NCBI GenBank assembly: GCA_035570275.1
Contig: DATMNI010000320.1
Coordinates: 1-13,079, forward strand
Direction of reading: 5' to 3'
Source of the DNA: DATMNI01 sp035570275
Lineage (GTDB): Bacteria; Acidobacteriota; Terriglobia; Bryobacterales; Bryobacteraceae
DNA: 13,079 nt
Part shown: piece after piece, positions 6,923 to 13,079 of the stretch
Position numbering within the stretch: the stretch's first letter is position 1
Layout of the letters: every line of letters starts with the position of its first letter
Made by a program: the position numbers and the translations under genes
The notes under the pieces: generated by a model
Databases searched by the model: none
What the model was told of the DNA's origin: nothing
What the model saw: only the letters and a program-made list of their open reading frames with translations

Positions 6923-8203
6923 CTGAACCAGGCGCCGCTTGAGAAACGCCTGTTCGACACGGTTCGTCGACAGCGCCAGCGCCTCCTGGTACGCCGTGGC
7001 GGATTCGGCGCGGCGGCCCATGCGCAGCAGGATGTCCGCGCGCGCCGCGTGAAACAGGTAATAGCGGTCCAACTGGCCGGAGGTCCCTAACGCCTCAATC
7101 CGGGCCAGCCCCTCTGCCAACCCGGCGCTCATGGCAACCGCCACCGCGTGGTTGAGCGCGATCACCGCGGAAGCGTTAAACTCCAACAGCTTTTCGTACA
7201 GCGCCGCGATCTGCGGCCAGTCGGTGGCGGCGGGCGTCCTGGCCTGGGCATGCAACGCGGCAATGGCGGCCTGCACCTGGTAGGGACCCAGCGGCCCCGC
7301 GGTCAGCGCCTGGTCCACCAGCGCCAGACCTTCGGAGATTTCGGCGGCGTCCCAGAGGGCGCGGTCCTGTTCTTCGAGCGTCACCAACTCCCGGTCCCGC
7401 ACGCGCGCATCGCGGCGCGAATCGTGCAGCAGCATCAGCGACAGCAGGCCCAGGTTCTCGGCATCTTCCGGGAGCAGTTCGCACAGCACGCGGCCCAGCC
7501 GGATGGCCTCGCGGCACAAGTCGCGGCGCACAAGCTGTTCGCCCGCCATGGCCGCGTAGCCCTCGTTGAAGATCAGATAGATCACCGCCCGAACCGGCCC
7601 GAGGCGCTCCGGCAGTCTCTGGGGCGGCGGCACTTCGTACGGGATGCGGGCTTCCTGAATCTTGCGTTTGGCTCGCACCAGCCGCTGCGCCAGCGTGGCC
7701 TCGGGCAGCAGAAAGGCCTTGGCGATCTCAGGCGTGCTCAAGCCGCCCAAGGTGCGCAGGGTCAGCGCGACCTGTCCCTCCTGATTCAGCGCCGGATGAC
7801 AGCAGGTGAAAATCAGCCGGAGGCGATCGTCGGGGAAACGCATGGACGCGTCCTCAAGTTCCGGCTCGTCACCTTTCGCAAAGACCCCGGTCTTGGCGAA
7901 GGCCCCGGTTTTGGCGAAGGCTTCGGTTTCGTAACGCAGGGAATCCTGTTTCTCGCGCTTCGTCCGTTCCCGCCGGCTCTGATCGATCAGCTTGCGATGC
8001 GCCGCCGCAGTGATCCAGGCTGCCGGGTTTTGCGGGATGCCTTTTTCGGGCCAGGAGGCGAGCGCCGCAGCGAAAGCCTCCTGCATCGCCTCCTCGGCCC
8101 GATCGAAAGATCCGGAGATGCGGATCAATGTCGCGACGATCCGTCCGGACTCCTGGCGGAAGACCGATTCCGCCGCCGCCATCGGATCCATCAAATCCGC
8201 CAT
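6902..8203 (-). CDS. ECF42-type RNA polymerase sigma factor with C-terminal helical/TPR extension
   Basis: The 433 residues are far longer than a plain ECF factor and match the ECF42 plan: region 2 about 12-80 (FDRAEEAMQEAFAAAL, then NPAAWITAAAHRKLIDQSRR), region 4 about 123-190 (DDRLRLIFTCCHPALN, then STPEIAKAFLLPEATLAQRL), then the DUF6596 segment (VIYLIFNEGYAAMAGEQL and on, about 204-305) and TPR-like helices up to the end (AALYEKLLEFNASAVIALNHAV; RADILLRMGRRAESATAYQ). In this group the extension is needed for activity and there is no classical anti-sigma factor; the partner gene is a DGPF/YciI protein, as here. Start choice: ATG 8203 overlaps the YciI gene by 13 bp, whereas ATG 8191 (Met5) forms a TGATG junction with the YciI stop and has GGCGGA just upstream, so it may be the real start. 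An unusual FAKTG tandem repeat sits in the linker at residues 95-111. The stop overlaps the PPC gene end. Confidence 0.92.
   Translation of the reverse strand: MADLMDPMAAAESVFRQESGRIVATLIRISGSFDRAEEAMQEAFAAALASWPEKGIPQNPAAWITAAAHRKLIDQSRRERTKREKQDSLRYETEAFAKTGAFAKTGVFAKGDEPELEDASMRFPDDRLRLIFTCCHPALNQEGQVALTLRTLGGLSTPEIAKAFLLPEATLAQRLVRAKRKIQEARIPYEVPPPQRLPERLGPVRAVIYLIFNEGYAAMAGEQLVRRDLCREAIRLGRVLCELLPEDAENLGLLSLMLLHDSRRDARVRDRELVTLEEQDRALWDAAEISEGLALVDQALTAGPLGPYQVQAAIAALHAQARTPAATDWPQIAALYEKLLEFNASAVIALNHAVAVAMSAGLAEGLARIEALGTSGQLDRYYLFHAARADILLRMGRRAESATAYQEALALSTNRVEQAFLKRRLVQLLEFQQ
7873..7930 (-). repeat. 18-bp coding tandem repeat in the sigma linker
   Basis: On the plus strand two near-identical 18-mers, ACCCCGGTCTTGGCGAAG (7884-7901) and GCCCCGGTTTTGGCGAAG (7902-7919), are flanked by partial copies (7873-7883 and 7920-7930). 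They encode EAFAKTGAFAKTGVFAKG between sigma regions 2 and 4. Each unit is six codons, so expansion or loss keeps the frame. Confidence 0.9.
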
Positions 8204-8556
8204 GACAGCTCAAAAATCGGACGGACCTCGATACATCCTTCGTAGCCTTTGCAATTGGACGGGATTTTCCTGGCCCACTCGATGGCCTCGTCCAGGTCCT
8301 TACACTCGATGATGTAATACCCGGCCAATTGCTCCTTGGTTTCGGCGAATGGTCCATCGGTGATGATCGGGGCGGCACCCTTCATGCGGACAGTGGTGGC
8401 GCTGGCGGTGGGCTTGAGCGCGTCATAGCCTACCAGCACGCCTTTTTGACGGGACTCCTTCATCACAGCGGTGTGCGCCCGCTTCAGGTTTTCGATTTCC
8501 TCGGGCGGAGGTCCGCCGGGCACCTCCTGCGAATAGATGAGCATGATGTAGCGCAT
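8191..8556 (-). CDS. YciI/DGPF-domain protein, partner of ECF42 sigma factor
   Basis: This 121-residue YCII-superfamily protein has the MRYIMLIY opening strand, a helix with conserved His28, and the motif ITDGPFAETKEQLAGYYIIE with DGPF at residues 67-70, then DLDEAIEWARKIP. YCII domains are ferredoxin-like dimers with a putative His/Asp active site. In the DGPF branch the biochemical role is unknown, but the gene neighbourhood with ECF42 sigma factors is well established. The ATG at 8556 has GGAG at 8565-8568, 8 nt upstream, and is well supported. The gene is first in the unit; its TGA (8191-8193) overlaps the sigma gene start region, so translation is coupled. Upstream it is separated from the DinB-like gene by the GGTCGCGGCT repeats. 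Confidence 0.93.
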   Translation of the reverse strand: MRYIMLIYSQEVPGGPPPEEIENLKRAHTAVMKESRQKGVLVGYDALKPTASATTVRMKGAAPIITDGPFAETKEQLAGYYIIECKDLDEAIEWARKIPSNCKGYEGCIEVRPIFELSWRI

Positions 8557-8585
8557 TGCAGAGTCTCCAGTGTGACGGTGCCACC

Positions 8586-8638
8586 GCTCCCTGACGGTCG
8601 CGGCTCTGATTAGCTCCCTTACGGTCGCGGCTCAGGTT
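8586..8638. repeat. Two direct copies of the GGTCGCGGCT-family repeat
   Basis: Copy 1 begins GCTCCCTGACGGTCGCGG at 8586 and copy 2 begins GCTCCCTTACGGTCGCGG at 8613. They run in the same direction at 27-bp period and differ at one base over their first 21. Copy 1 matches the left arm of the 5016-5071 hairpin at 23 of 26 positions. Copy 2 runs into the TAA of the DinB-like gene (8637-8639). Unlike the 5016 element, no inverted partner arm is present here. Confidence 0.85.
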
Positions 8639-9287
8639 AGTTCTTAGGATACCCGGGGTCGGCCTTTACTTCCAGAATCTGTTTGGTGTGCCGGTCCGTA
8701 TGGGCCGCCACCGCCAGAATCCATTCGTAACCGTCCATCGCGCCGAAAACCGGGTGGCTGACGACGTGGCCGCGCAGGTCTGGCGCAGACTTGAAGAACG
8801 CCACCGTCTGCGCCCGTCCAGCCAGAAAGTGTTCGAGCGTTTCGGCGGGCGTCCAACGGCCCGTGGGCACGGCGAGTTCGGGCGCCTGGAATTTGGTGGA
8901 GCGGTCCGGCACCTTGGCCAGCACCATGGCGTCCACCTTCCTGGCATCCCAGCCGGCCGTGGGCGCAGGGGCGCCTGGCAACCTGGTGAGCACGCCCTGA
9001 TGAAGGAAATCTTCGATCAACGCCAGATGTTCCACCACTTCGGCGACGGACCAGCGGTCCGCAGCCGGCTTAAACTTCAACTGGGCCTCCGACAGGCCCT
9101 TCACGGCGGCAACCACACCGTCGCGGGTCTGGGTGAGATAGGCGAGAGCGTGCTCCCGCTCCGCGGGGGTAACGGGCTGGGTAACGGGTTGGGTGACGGG
9201 CTGGGCAATAGGCTGCGCCGCGGCCCCGGCCGCCAGACTCAGCGCTCCCAGGATCACTGCCGATCGGTACGAAACTTTACGGTTCAT
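8637..9287 (-). CDS. Exported DinB-fold (DinB_2/YfiT-like) protein
   Basis: The protein has 216 residues. A signal peptide (n-region MNRKVSYR, hydrophobic 9-23, likely cut near AAA-Q at 24-25) is followed by a QPVTQPVTQPVT spacer and a four-helix DinB_2 domain from about 43 to 207. The expected metal-binding histidine triad is present: His87 in EVVEHLALIED, and His196 and His200 in HTDRHTKQI. DinB_2 proteins are putative metal-dependent enzymes, some of them thiol transferases; substrates are mostly unknown. This is not DNA polymerase IV. Start at 9287 is supported by AAGGAG at 9295-9300, 7 nt upstream. A strong hairpin (9301-9331) touches that site. The gene follows the propeller gene by 90 bp on the same strand. 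Confidence 0.88.
   Translation of the reverse strand: MNRKVSYRSAVILGALSLAAGAAAQPIAQPVTQPVTQPVTPAEREHALAYLTQTRDGVVAAVKGLSEAQLKFKPAADRWSVAEVVEHLALIEDFLHQGVLTRLPGAPAPTAGWDARKVDAMVLAKVPDRSTKFQAPELAVPTGRWTPAETLEHFLAGRAQTVAFFKSAPDLRGHVVSHPVFGAMDGYEWILAVAAHTDRHTKQILEVKADPGYPKN
9167..9214 (-). repeat. 12-bp coding tandem repeat (QPVT spacer) in the DinB-like gene
   Basis: Four 12-bp units on the plus strand: GGGTAACGGGCT (9167-9178), GGGTAACGGGTT (9179-9190), GGGTGACGGGCT (9191-9202) and the diverged GGGCAATAGGCT (9203-9214). They encode QPIAQPVTQPVTQPVT just after the signal peptide, a flexible proline-rich spacer. Confidence 0.9.
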
Positions 9288-9300
9288 CGTTTTTCTCCTT

Positions 9301-9331
9301 AGTAGCCGCGACCCAGAGGGTCACGGCTACT
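9301..9331. repeat. Stem-loop abutting the Shine-Dalgarno of the DinB-like gene
   Basis: Arms AGTAGCCGCGACCC (9301-9314) and GGGTCACGGCTACT (9318-9331) pair over 14 bp with one mismatch and a 3-nt loop. The first arm contains the GGTCGCGGCT core of the other repeats on the minus strand. In the minus-strand RNA the stem ends right at the AAGGAG (9295-9300). It lies 47-77 bp past the propeller gene stop, so it could stop or stabilise that transcript, but no U tract follows. Confidence 0.8.
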
Positions 9332-9377
9332 GGAACGACGAACCAGGTTTCTGAAATCGACAGGCCTTTTGAAAAAA

Positions 9378-12300
9378 TCAACGGACCGAGGCCGGAATCT
9401 CAATCGGCTGGCCCGGCATTACGGCGCCGGCGTTGTTCTTCTTCAGCAAGTCGTTAATCTCCGGGATCTGCCTTTCCACGAAGTTGTTCACGTCGCTCAT
9501 GTCTTTCAAAAACTCGGCCTTCAGCTCGTTGAAGTGCTCCACCTGGTACTGTGTGGGCGCGGCCATCACCCGGTCAATCGCGTTCAGCAACTGGCCCAGC
9601 CGGTCCACCAGGCGCGGTCCCATGCTGTAGCCTGGGATGTCCGCGGGCCGCGCCAACTTGAGTTCCATGCTGGAAAGCTGCTGCATCCGCTCATCCAACA
9701 GCGACACCAGAACCCGCGCCGCCTGCGGATCCAACGACCGCACGGTTTTCTGCGATGTCTCGATCTCACCCTTGAATGCGTCGATGGATTTCAGCGCATC
9801 GTTGACCGACGACTGCATGTCGCGCAGCTTCAGATTGACATTCCACTGCGTGCGCAGTTCCGGCTCGGCCACGGTGATGGTGGGGTCGAGCCTCACCTCC
9901 AATTCCCGCGAGAGCGTCTTGCCGCCCGCCGTCAGCCGCACGGTGTACTTCCCTGGCAACACCTGGGGCCCGCGCGCCGGGAAACGGAATCCGCTCTCAT
10001 CGGCCGCCGCATCGGCCACGCTGCGCAGGTGCGGACCCTGGGAGCGCAGGTCCCACACGGTGCGGTTGATCCCGGCGTTGATTCCCGCGTTGATCCCGGC
10101 GTTGATCCCCGGATCGGCCGGCGCCGGACTCAGCTCGCGAATCACCTTGCCGGCCGCATCCAGAATCTCGATCTTCACCGCGCCCGACTCCTTCAAGTAG
10201 TACGTGATGGCCGCGCCGTAGGGCGGGTTGGGGCCGGCAAACGGCTTGTTCCCGCCCATGCCGATGCCGCCGCCTCCGCGGCCCCCGCCGCCATCGAAGC
10301 GGAGCGCCGGGCGCATGCCAAAAAGGTACGCGCTCTGGTCCAGCACCTGGTCGTTGACCTGCTGCAGCGCAGTCACGTCGTCCAGAATCCAGAGGCTGCG
10401 GCCGTGTGTGGCCAGGATCAGATCGTTCTCGCGCGGGTGAATCACAATCTCTCGCACCGCTACCGGAGGCAGGTTCTTCAGGTGCATCCGCACCCATTGG
10501 CTGCCGCCGGTGAAAGAAACGTTCAGCCCCAGTTCACTGCCTACGTACAGCAGTTTGGAGTTCTTCGGGTCTTCCTTCACGGTCCACAGATAACCGGGGT
10601 TCGGCAGGTTGCCGGTAATGTTGGTGAAGGTCTTGCCGAAATCGGTGGTCTTGTACAGGTACGGACGGAAGTCGTCAAACCAATGGTGCTCAAACGCCAC
10701 GTACGCGGTGCCCGCCGCGGTGTGCGAGGGCTCAATCCACGCGATCTCGGCGAACTTCGGCACGCCCGGCGCGTTGCCCGTCAGGTTGGTCCAGCGCTTG
10801 CCGCCATCCTGCGTGATCTGCAGGTTGCCATCGTCCGTGCCGGCCCAAATCACCCCGGCCTGCACCGGCGATTCGGCAATGCGGATCACCGTGCAGTGGT
10901 ATTCCGCCGTGGTGTTTTCGGTCCACACCGTACCCACGCTCTTTTGTTTTTCTGGATCGTTGGTGGTCAGGTCGGGGCTTATGGCGTTCCACGTCTTGCC
11001 GAAGTCCGTGGATTTGAAAACCACGTTGCTGCCGAAGTAAACCGTGTTCCGGTCGTGCGGTGAGAGCACGATGGGCGCGTTCCAGTTGAACCGGTACTTC
11101 AACTCGCCCACCGGCCCGCCGTCGTTACGCCGGGGCTGCGGGCTTACGTCCTGCTGCTCCCGCGTGCGCCAATCGGTGCGGACAACGCCGCCGCCCTGGC
11201 TTTCGGAAAGATACAGTTCCGGGTGGTCCAGATGGTTGACCACGTGGAAGCCGTCGCCGCCGCTGATGTTGCTCCAATCCCCGTTCAGGATGGCGCCGGT
11301 ATTGGTGCGGCTGGGGCCGCTCCAACTGCCGTTATCCTGCAAACCGCCGGAGAGGTAATAGAAAGGATACCGGTTGTCGGCGAAGATCTGGTAGAACTGG
11401 CCCAGCGGGATGTTGGAAATCTGTTCCCAGGTTTCGGCGCGGTCGTAGGAGACCGCGATGCCGCCATCCTGCCCTTGCCAGATGCGATTGGGATTCTTCG
11501 GGTCCACCCACACGGTGTGATAGTCGCCATGCGTGCCGGCGGAAATTCCGCGCCACGTCCGGCCGCCATCGATCGACATCGACAGCCGCATGGCAATCGA
11601 ATAGATGCGGTTTTCGTCCGTCGGGTCTATGGTGAGGTGGCTGTAGTAAAGGCCGCGCCCCACCACGGCCGGGTTCTTCGTCATCATGCGGAAATGGTCG
11701 CCGCGGTCGTCGGAGCGGAACAGCGTGCCCTCGTTGGACTCGCCGATCACATACACCACGTTCGAATTGCCCGGCGCCACGCGCACGCCGATGCGGCCCC
11801 AGTCTTTCGGCATACCATTGCTGAGCCGCTTCCAGGTGCGGCCTGCATCCATCGACCGGAAGACTCCCGTCTGGGGGCTGCCCGAAATGAAGCGCCACGG
11901 CTTGCGGTCGAAGCGCCACATGGTGGCAAACAGGATGTTCGGATTGTTGACGTCGATATCCATGTCGGCGCAACCATGCTCGGCGTCGATGTAGAGAGTT
12001 TTCTTCCAGGTCTCGCCGCCATCGGTGGTCATGAAGACACCGCGCTCTTCGTTGGGCCCGGTGTTGTGCCCCAGCGCGCAGACATACGCGATGCTGGTGT
12101 TGAGCGGATTCAGCGCCACGCGTGAAATGTGGTGGGTATCCTTGAGACCCAGGTTGCGCCAGGTCTTGCCGCCATCCAGTGTCTTGTAAACGCCATCGCC
12201 GAAGGAGACGCTGTTGCGCGCGTTGGCCTCACCGGCCCCCAGCCACACGACATCGGGGTTGTGCGGGTCCACCGCGATGCTGCCGATGGAGATGGTGGAT

Positions 12301-12578
12301 TCGCCATCGAAGATGGGTGTCCAGGTAGTGCCGCCGTTGGTGGTCTTGAAAAGCCCGCCCGACGCGGTGGCGACGTAAACCAGCGCCGGATTCCCCGCGA
12401 CGCCCTCGACATCCGTGATGCGCCCGCCCATGGAGGCCGGCCCGATGCTGCGGAATTCCAAGTGGTCAAAGAGGGCGGAATTCAACTCGGCGGAAAAGAG
12501 GGGCAGGGAAAGGGCAAGCAAAGCGAGCACTGTACGTGGCATTCCTGAAAACCTCAGCACTCGGGAAAATCTCAACAT
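9378..12578 (-). CDS. Large exported BNR/VPS10-like beta-propeller (sialidase-like fold) protein
   Basis: The protein has 1066 residues. A signal peptide (hydrophobic 16-28, likely cut after FSA at 30) leads into beta-propeller repeats over about 35-745. Asp-box motifs of the form S/T-x-D-x-G-x-T-W recur: TTNGGTTW, TLDGGKTW, TTDGGETW, SMDAGRTW, SIDGGRTW, STDFGKTW, TQDGGKRW and TTDFGKTF. The propeller ends at VIHPRENDLILATHGRSLWILDDV. A Gly-rich linker (about 758-783) leads to a beta-sandwich-like segment (about 785-900: TYYLKESGAVKIEILDAAGK; RTVWDLR) and a helical C-terminus (about 925-1066). This is the family often labelled glycosyl hydrolase/VPS10-domain/YVTN-BNR, abundant in Acidobacteriota. 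Asp-boxes are structural, not catalytic; I see no sialidase Arg triad and would not assign an enzyme activity. ATG 12578 has AGGAG at 12588-12592, 9 nt upstream, but in-frame GTG 12560 and ATG 12542 also have SD-like sequence; MPRTVLALLALSLPLFSA from 12542 would itself be a normal signal peptide. Confidence 0.92.
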   Translation of the reverse strand: MLRFSRVLRFSGMPRTVLALLALSLPLFSAELNSALFDHLEFRSIGPASMGGRITDVEGVAGNPALVYVATASGGLFKTTNGGTTWTPIFDGESTISIGSIAVDPHNPDVVWLGAGEANARNSVSFGDGVYKTLDGGKTWRNLGLKDTHHISRVALNPLNTSIAYVCALGHNTGPNEERGVFMTTDGGETWKKTLYIDAEHGCADMDIDVNNPNILFATMWRFDRKPWRFISGSPQTGVFRSMDAGRTWKRLSNGMPKDWGRIGVRVAPGNSNVVYVIGESNEGTLFRSDDRGDHFRMMTKNPAVVGRGLYYSHLTIDPTDENRIYSIAMRLSMSIDGGRTWRGISAGTHGDYHTVWVDPKNPNRIWQGQDGGIAVSYDRAETWEQISNIPLGQFYQIFADNRYPFYYLSGGLQDNGSWSGPSRTNTGAILNGDWSNISGGDGFHVVNHLDHPELYLSESQGGGVVRTDWRTREQQDVSPQPRRNDGGPVGELKYRFNWNAPIVLSPHDRNTVYFGSNVVFKSTDFGKTWNAISPDLTTNDPEKQKSVGTVWTENTTAEYHCTVIRIAESPVQAGVIWAGTDDGNLQITQDGGKRWTNLTGNAPGVPKFAEIAWIEPSHTAAGTAYVAFEHHWFDDFRPYLYKTTDFGKTFTNITGNLPNPGYLWTVKEDPKNSKLLYVGSELGLNVSFTGGSQWVRMHLKNLPPVAVREIVIHPRENDLILATHGRSLWILDDVTALQQVNDQVLDQSAYLFGMRPALRFDGGGGRGGGGIGMGGNKPFAGPNPPYGAAITYYLKESGAVKIEILDAAGKVIRELSPAPADPGINAGINAGINAGINRTVWDLRSQGPHLRSVADAAADESGFRFPARGPQVLPGKYTVRLTAGGKTLSRELEVRLDPTITVAEPELRTQWNVNLKLRDMQSSVNDALKSIDAFKGEIETSQKTVRSLDPQAARVLVSLLDERMQQLSSMELKLARPADIPGYSMGPRLVDRLGQLLNAIDRVMAAPTQYQVEHFNELKAEFLKDMSDVNNFVERQIPEINDLLKKNNAGAVMPGQPIEIPASVR
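10065..10112 (-). repeat. 12-bp coding tandem repeat (GINA) in the propeller gene
   Basis: Four 12-bp units: GTTGATCCCGGC (10065-10076), GTTGATTCCCGC (10077-10088), GTTGATCCCGGC (10089-10100) and GTTGATCCCCGG (10101-10112). On the minus strand they encode PGINAGINAGINAGIN, near residues 823-838. They lie in the loop between the sandwich strand ending in IRELSPAPAD and the RTVWDLR strand. Confidence 0.9.
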
Positions 12579-12593
12579 TCCGGAAATCTCCTA
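12540..12593 (-). repeat. Three imperfect 18-bp units over the propeller gene start
   Basis: Read on the minus strand from 12593, three consecutive 18-mers are TAGGAGATTTCCGGAATG, TTGAGATTTTCCCGAGTG and CTGAGGTTTTCAGGAATG. Pairwise identity is 11 to 13 of 18. Each carries a purine-rich SD-like segment and ends in ATG, GTG or ATG, all in one frame (starts at 12578, 12560 and 12542). The encoded echo is LRFSRVLRFSGM. Confidence 0.65.
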
Positions 12594-13079
12594 TTGGGGA
12601 AGTAGGGTAGCACAGGCGGCGGGGGCGGCGGCGAGGGGGTTCCTTTCGGGGCGGAAACCGGTTTGTTTTGGGAAGAGTAAGTGGGTGTATTTTGTCGGGG
12701 TTGGGAGGGAAAATGGGTTCGTTTGGTATTTTTGGTTGGAGACGCGCCAAAGGGCGGCGGTTCGAGTTTAAATCGCGACATGCGGCATAGCCTTCCGGTT
12801 TGAGATATACCATGGGGAGGGGGTGGAGTCTGAAATAGGTCTGAGGTAAATGGTGGGAAAGAAGGGAGATGTTTTTAGAAAAAGATAGGACTCCTGGCTT
12901 TGGTCAAAAGGAACGGAGCGCGAAGGAACACGGGCGAAAATTTCGGTCACGCTGGCCGGTCCCGTAGCCTCGGCGGGCTGGGGGGTGCGTCAGTTTCCGA
13001 GTAGCGCGACTCGCCCGGAGGTGGCCTGGGTGTGGAGAGCACAGGCCGAACCCGTCGATTCCCGGCAGTTTGGCGGTTT
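12594..13079. other. Right-end spacer without a supported gene
   Basis: I find no gene with recognisable homology here. The plus strand is very G-rich from 12594 to about 12860 (for example the GGCGGCGGGGGCGGCGGCG run near 12615-12633), with low-complexity purine stretches. It must contain the promoter of the minus-strand propeller gene, but no convincing -35/-10 pair is seen. It also holds a perfect 10-bp palindrome, AAACCGGTTT (12655-12664), and GGCCTG/CAGGCC inverted arms near 13024-13047. From 12889 to the right edge one plus frame stays open (about 63 codons, SVTLAGPVASAGWGVRQF within it) without a good start or a known family; it could be chance at this GC content. Confidence 0.5.
12653..12726. 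repeat. Degenerate G/T-rich repeat, three 18-bp units
   Basis: Three related 18-mers occur in one direction: GGAAACCGGTTTGTTTTG (12653-12670), GTAAGTGGGTGTATTTTG (12677-12694) and GAAAATGGGTTCGTTTGG (12709-12726). Offsets are 24 and 32 bp, and the approximate consensus is GnAAATGGGTTTGTTTTG. The spacers between them are also G/T-rich. Units are diverged, so this is a moderate-confidence call. Confidence 0.45.

Noticed and set aside
8586..8638. CRISPR array
   Set aside because: Only two direct units at 27-bp period with 6-nt or shorter spacing and no spacers or cas genes; this is a dispersed repeat family.
8637..9287. DNA polymerase IV (DinB)
   Set aside because: The name DinB here refers to the DinB/YfiT four-helix metal-binding fold; no polymerase motifs are present and the protein is exported.
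9301..9331. Classical intrinsic terminator for the propeller gene
   Set aside because: The stem is strong, but it is followed by AAGGAGAAAAA, not a U tract, in the minus-strand RNA; kept as a stem-loop of unknown role.
9369..11063. 564-codon open frame on the plus strand opposite the propeller gene
   Set aside because: It mirrors the codon structure of the propeller gene and is rich in His, Arg, Val and Gln with no domain; an antisense shadow.
12768..12950. 60-codon minus-strand ORF in the right spacer
   Set aside because: No Shine-Dalgarno, no family resemblance, low-complexity region.

Overview
The window looks like chromosomal DNA of a high-GC soil bacterium, most probably an Acidobacteriota member of the Solibacter/Bryobacterales type. 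This is an inference from gene content: an ADOP-type MacB/FtsX duplicated permease, a very large secreted BNR/VPS10-like beta-propeller protein, a secreted DinB-fold protein, an ECF42-type sigma factor with its DGPF/YciI partner, and short dispersed palindromic repeats with a GGTCGCGGCT core. I see no CRISPR array, phage, integrase, IS element, tRNA or rRNA.

Layout. Positions 1-2531 (+) hold an ADOP permease that starts off the left edge and is cut by one in-frame TAA at 1761-1763; reading frame and homology continue straight through it. Positions 2595-4889 (+) hold glmS (hexosamine synthesis) and, 18 bp on, a YjbQ/UPF0047 protein. A repeat hairpin (5016-5071) lies in the convergent gap that follows. 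Positions 5117-6303 (-) are a two-gene unit: an ECF sigma factor and a four-helix membrane protein joined by an ATGA overlap. Divergent from it, at 6419-6922 (+), is a small exported PPC/DUF296-domain protein. Its 3' end overlaps, tail to tail, that of a second sigma factor (6902-8203, -) of the ECF42 type, which is coupled to an upstream YciI/DGPF gene (8191-8556, -). Then come an exported DinB-like protein (8637-9287, -) and a 1066-residue exported propeller protein (9378-12578, -). The last ~490 bp hold no gene I can support.

How the parts relate. Two ECF systems of different groups flank the secreted PPC protein. The membrane partner of the first is a candidate regulator of that sigma factor, while ECF42 factors carry their control domain as a C-terminal helical/TPR extension. 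The other proteins look like ordinary cell-wall precursor, cofactor-related and envelope functions.

The points most worth a second look are: the single-codon interruption of the permease; the export signal on a PPC domain; the sigma/4-TM pair; the repeat family, including a hairpin touching a Shine-Dalgarno site; a triplicated translation-start region of the propeller gene; and several in-frame coding minisatellites. I did not find convincing evidence of a wholly new multi-gene system.
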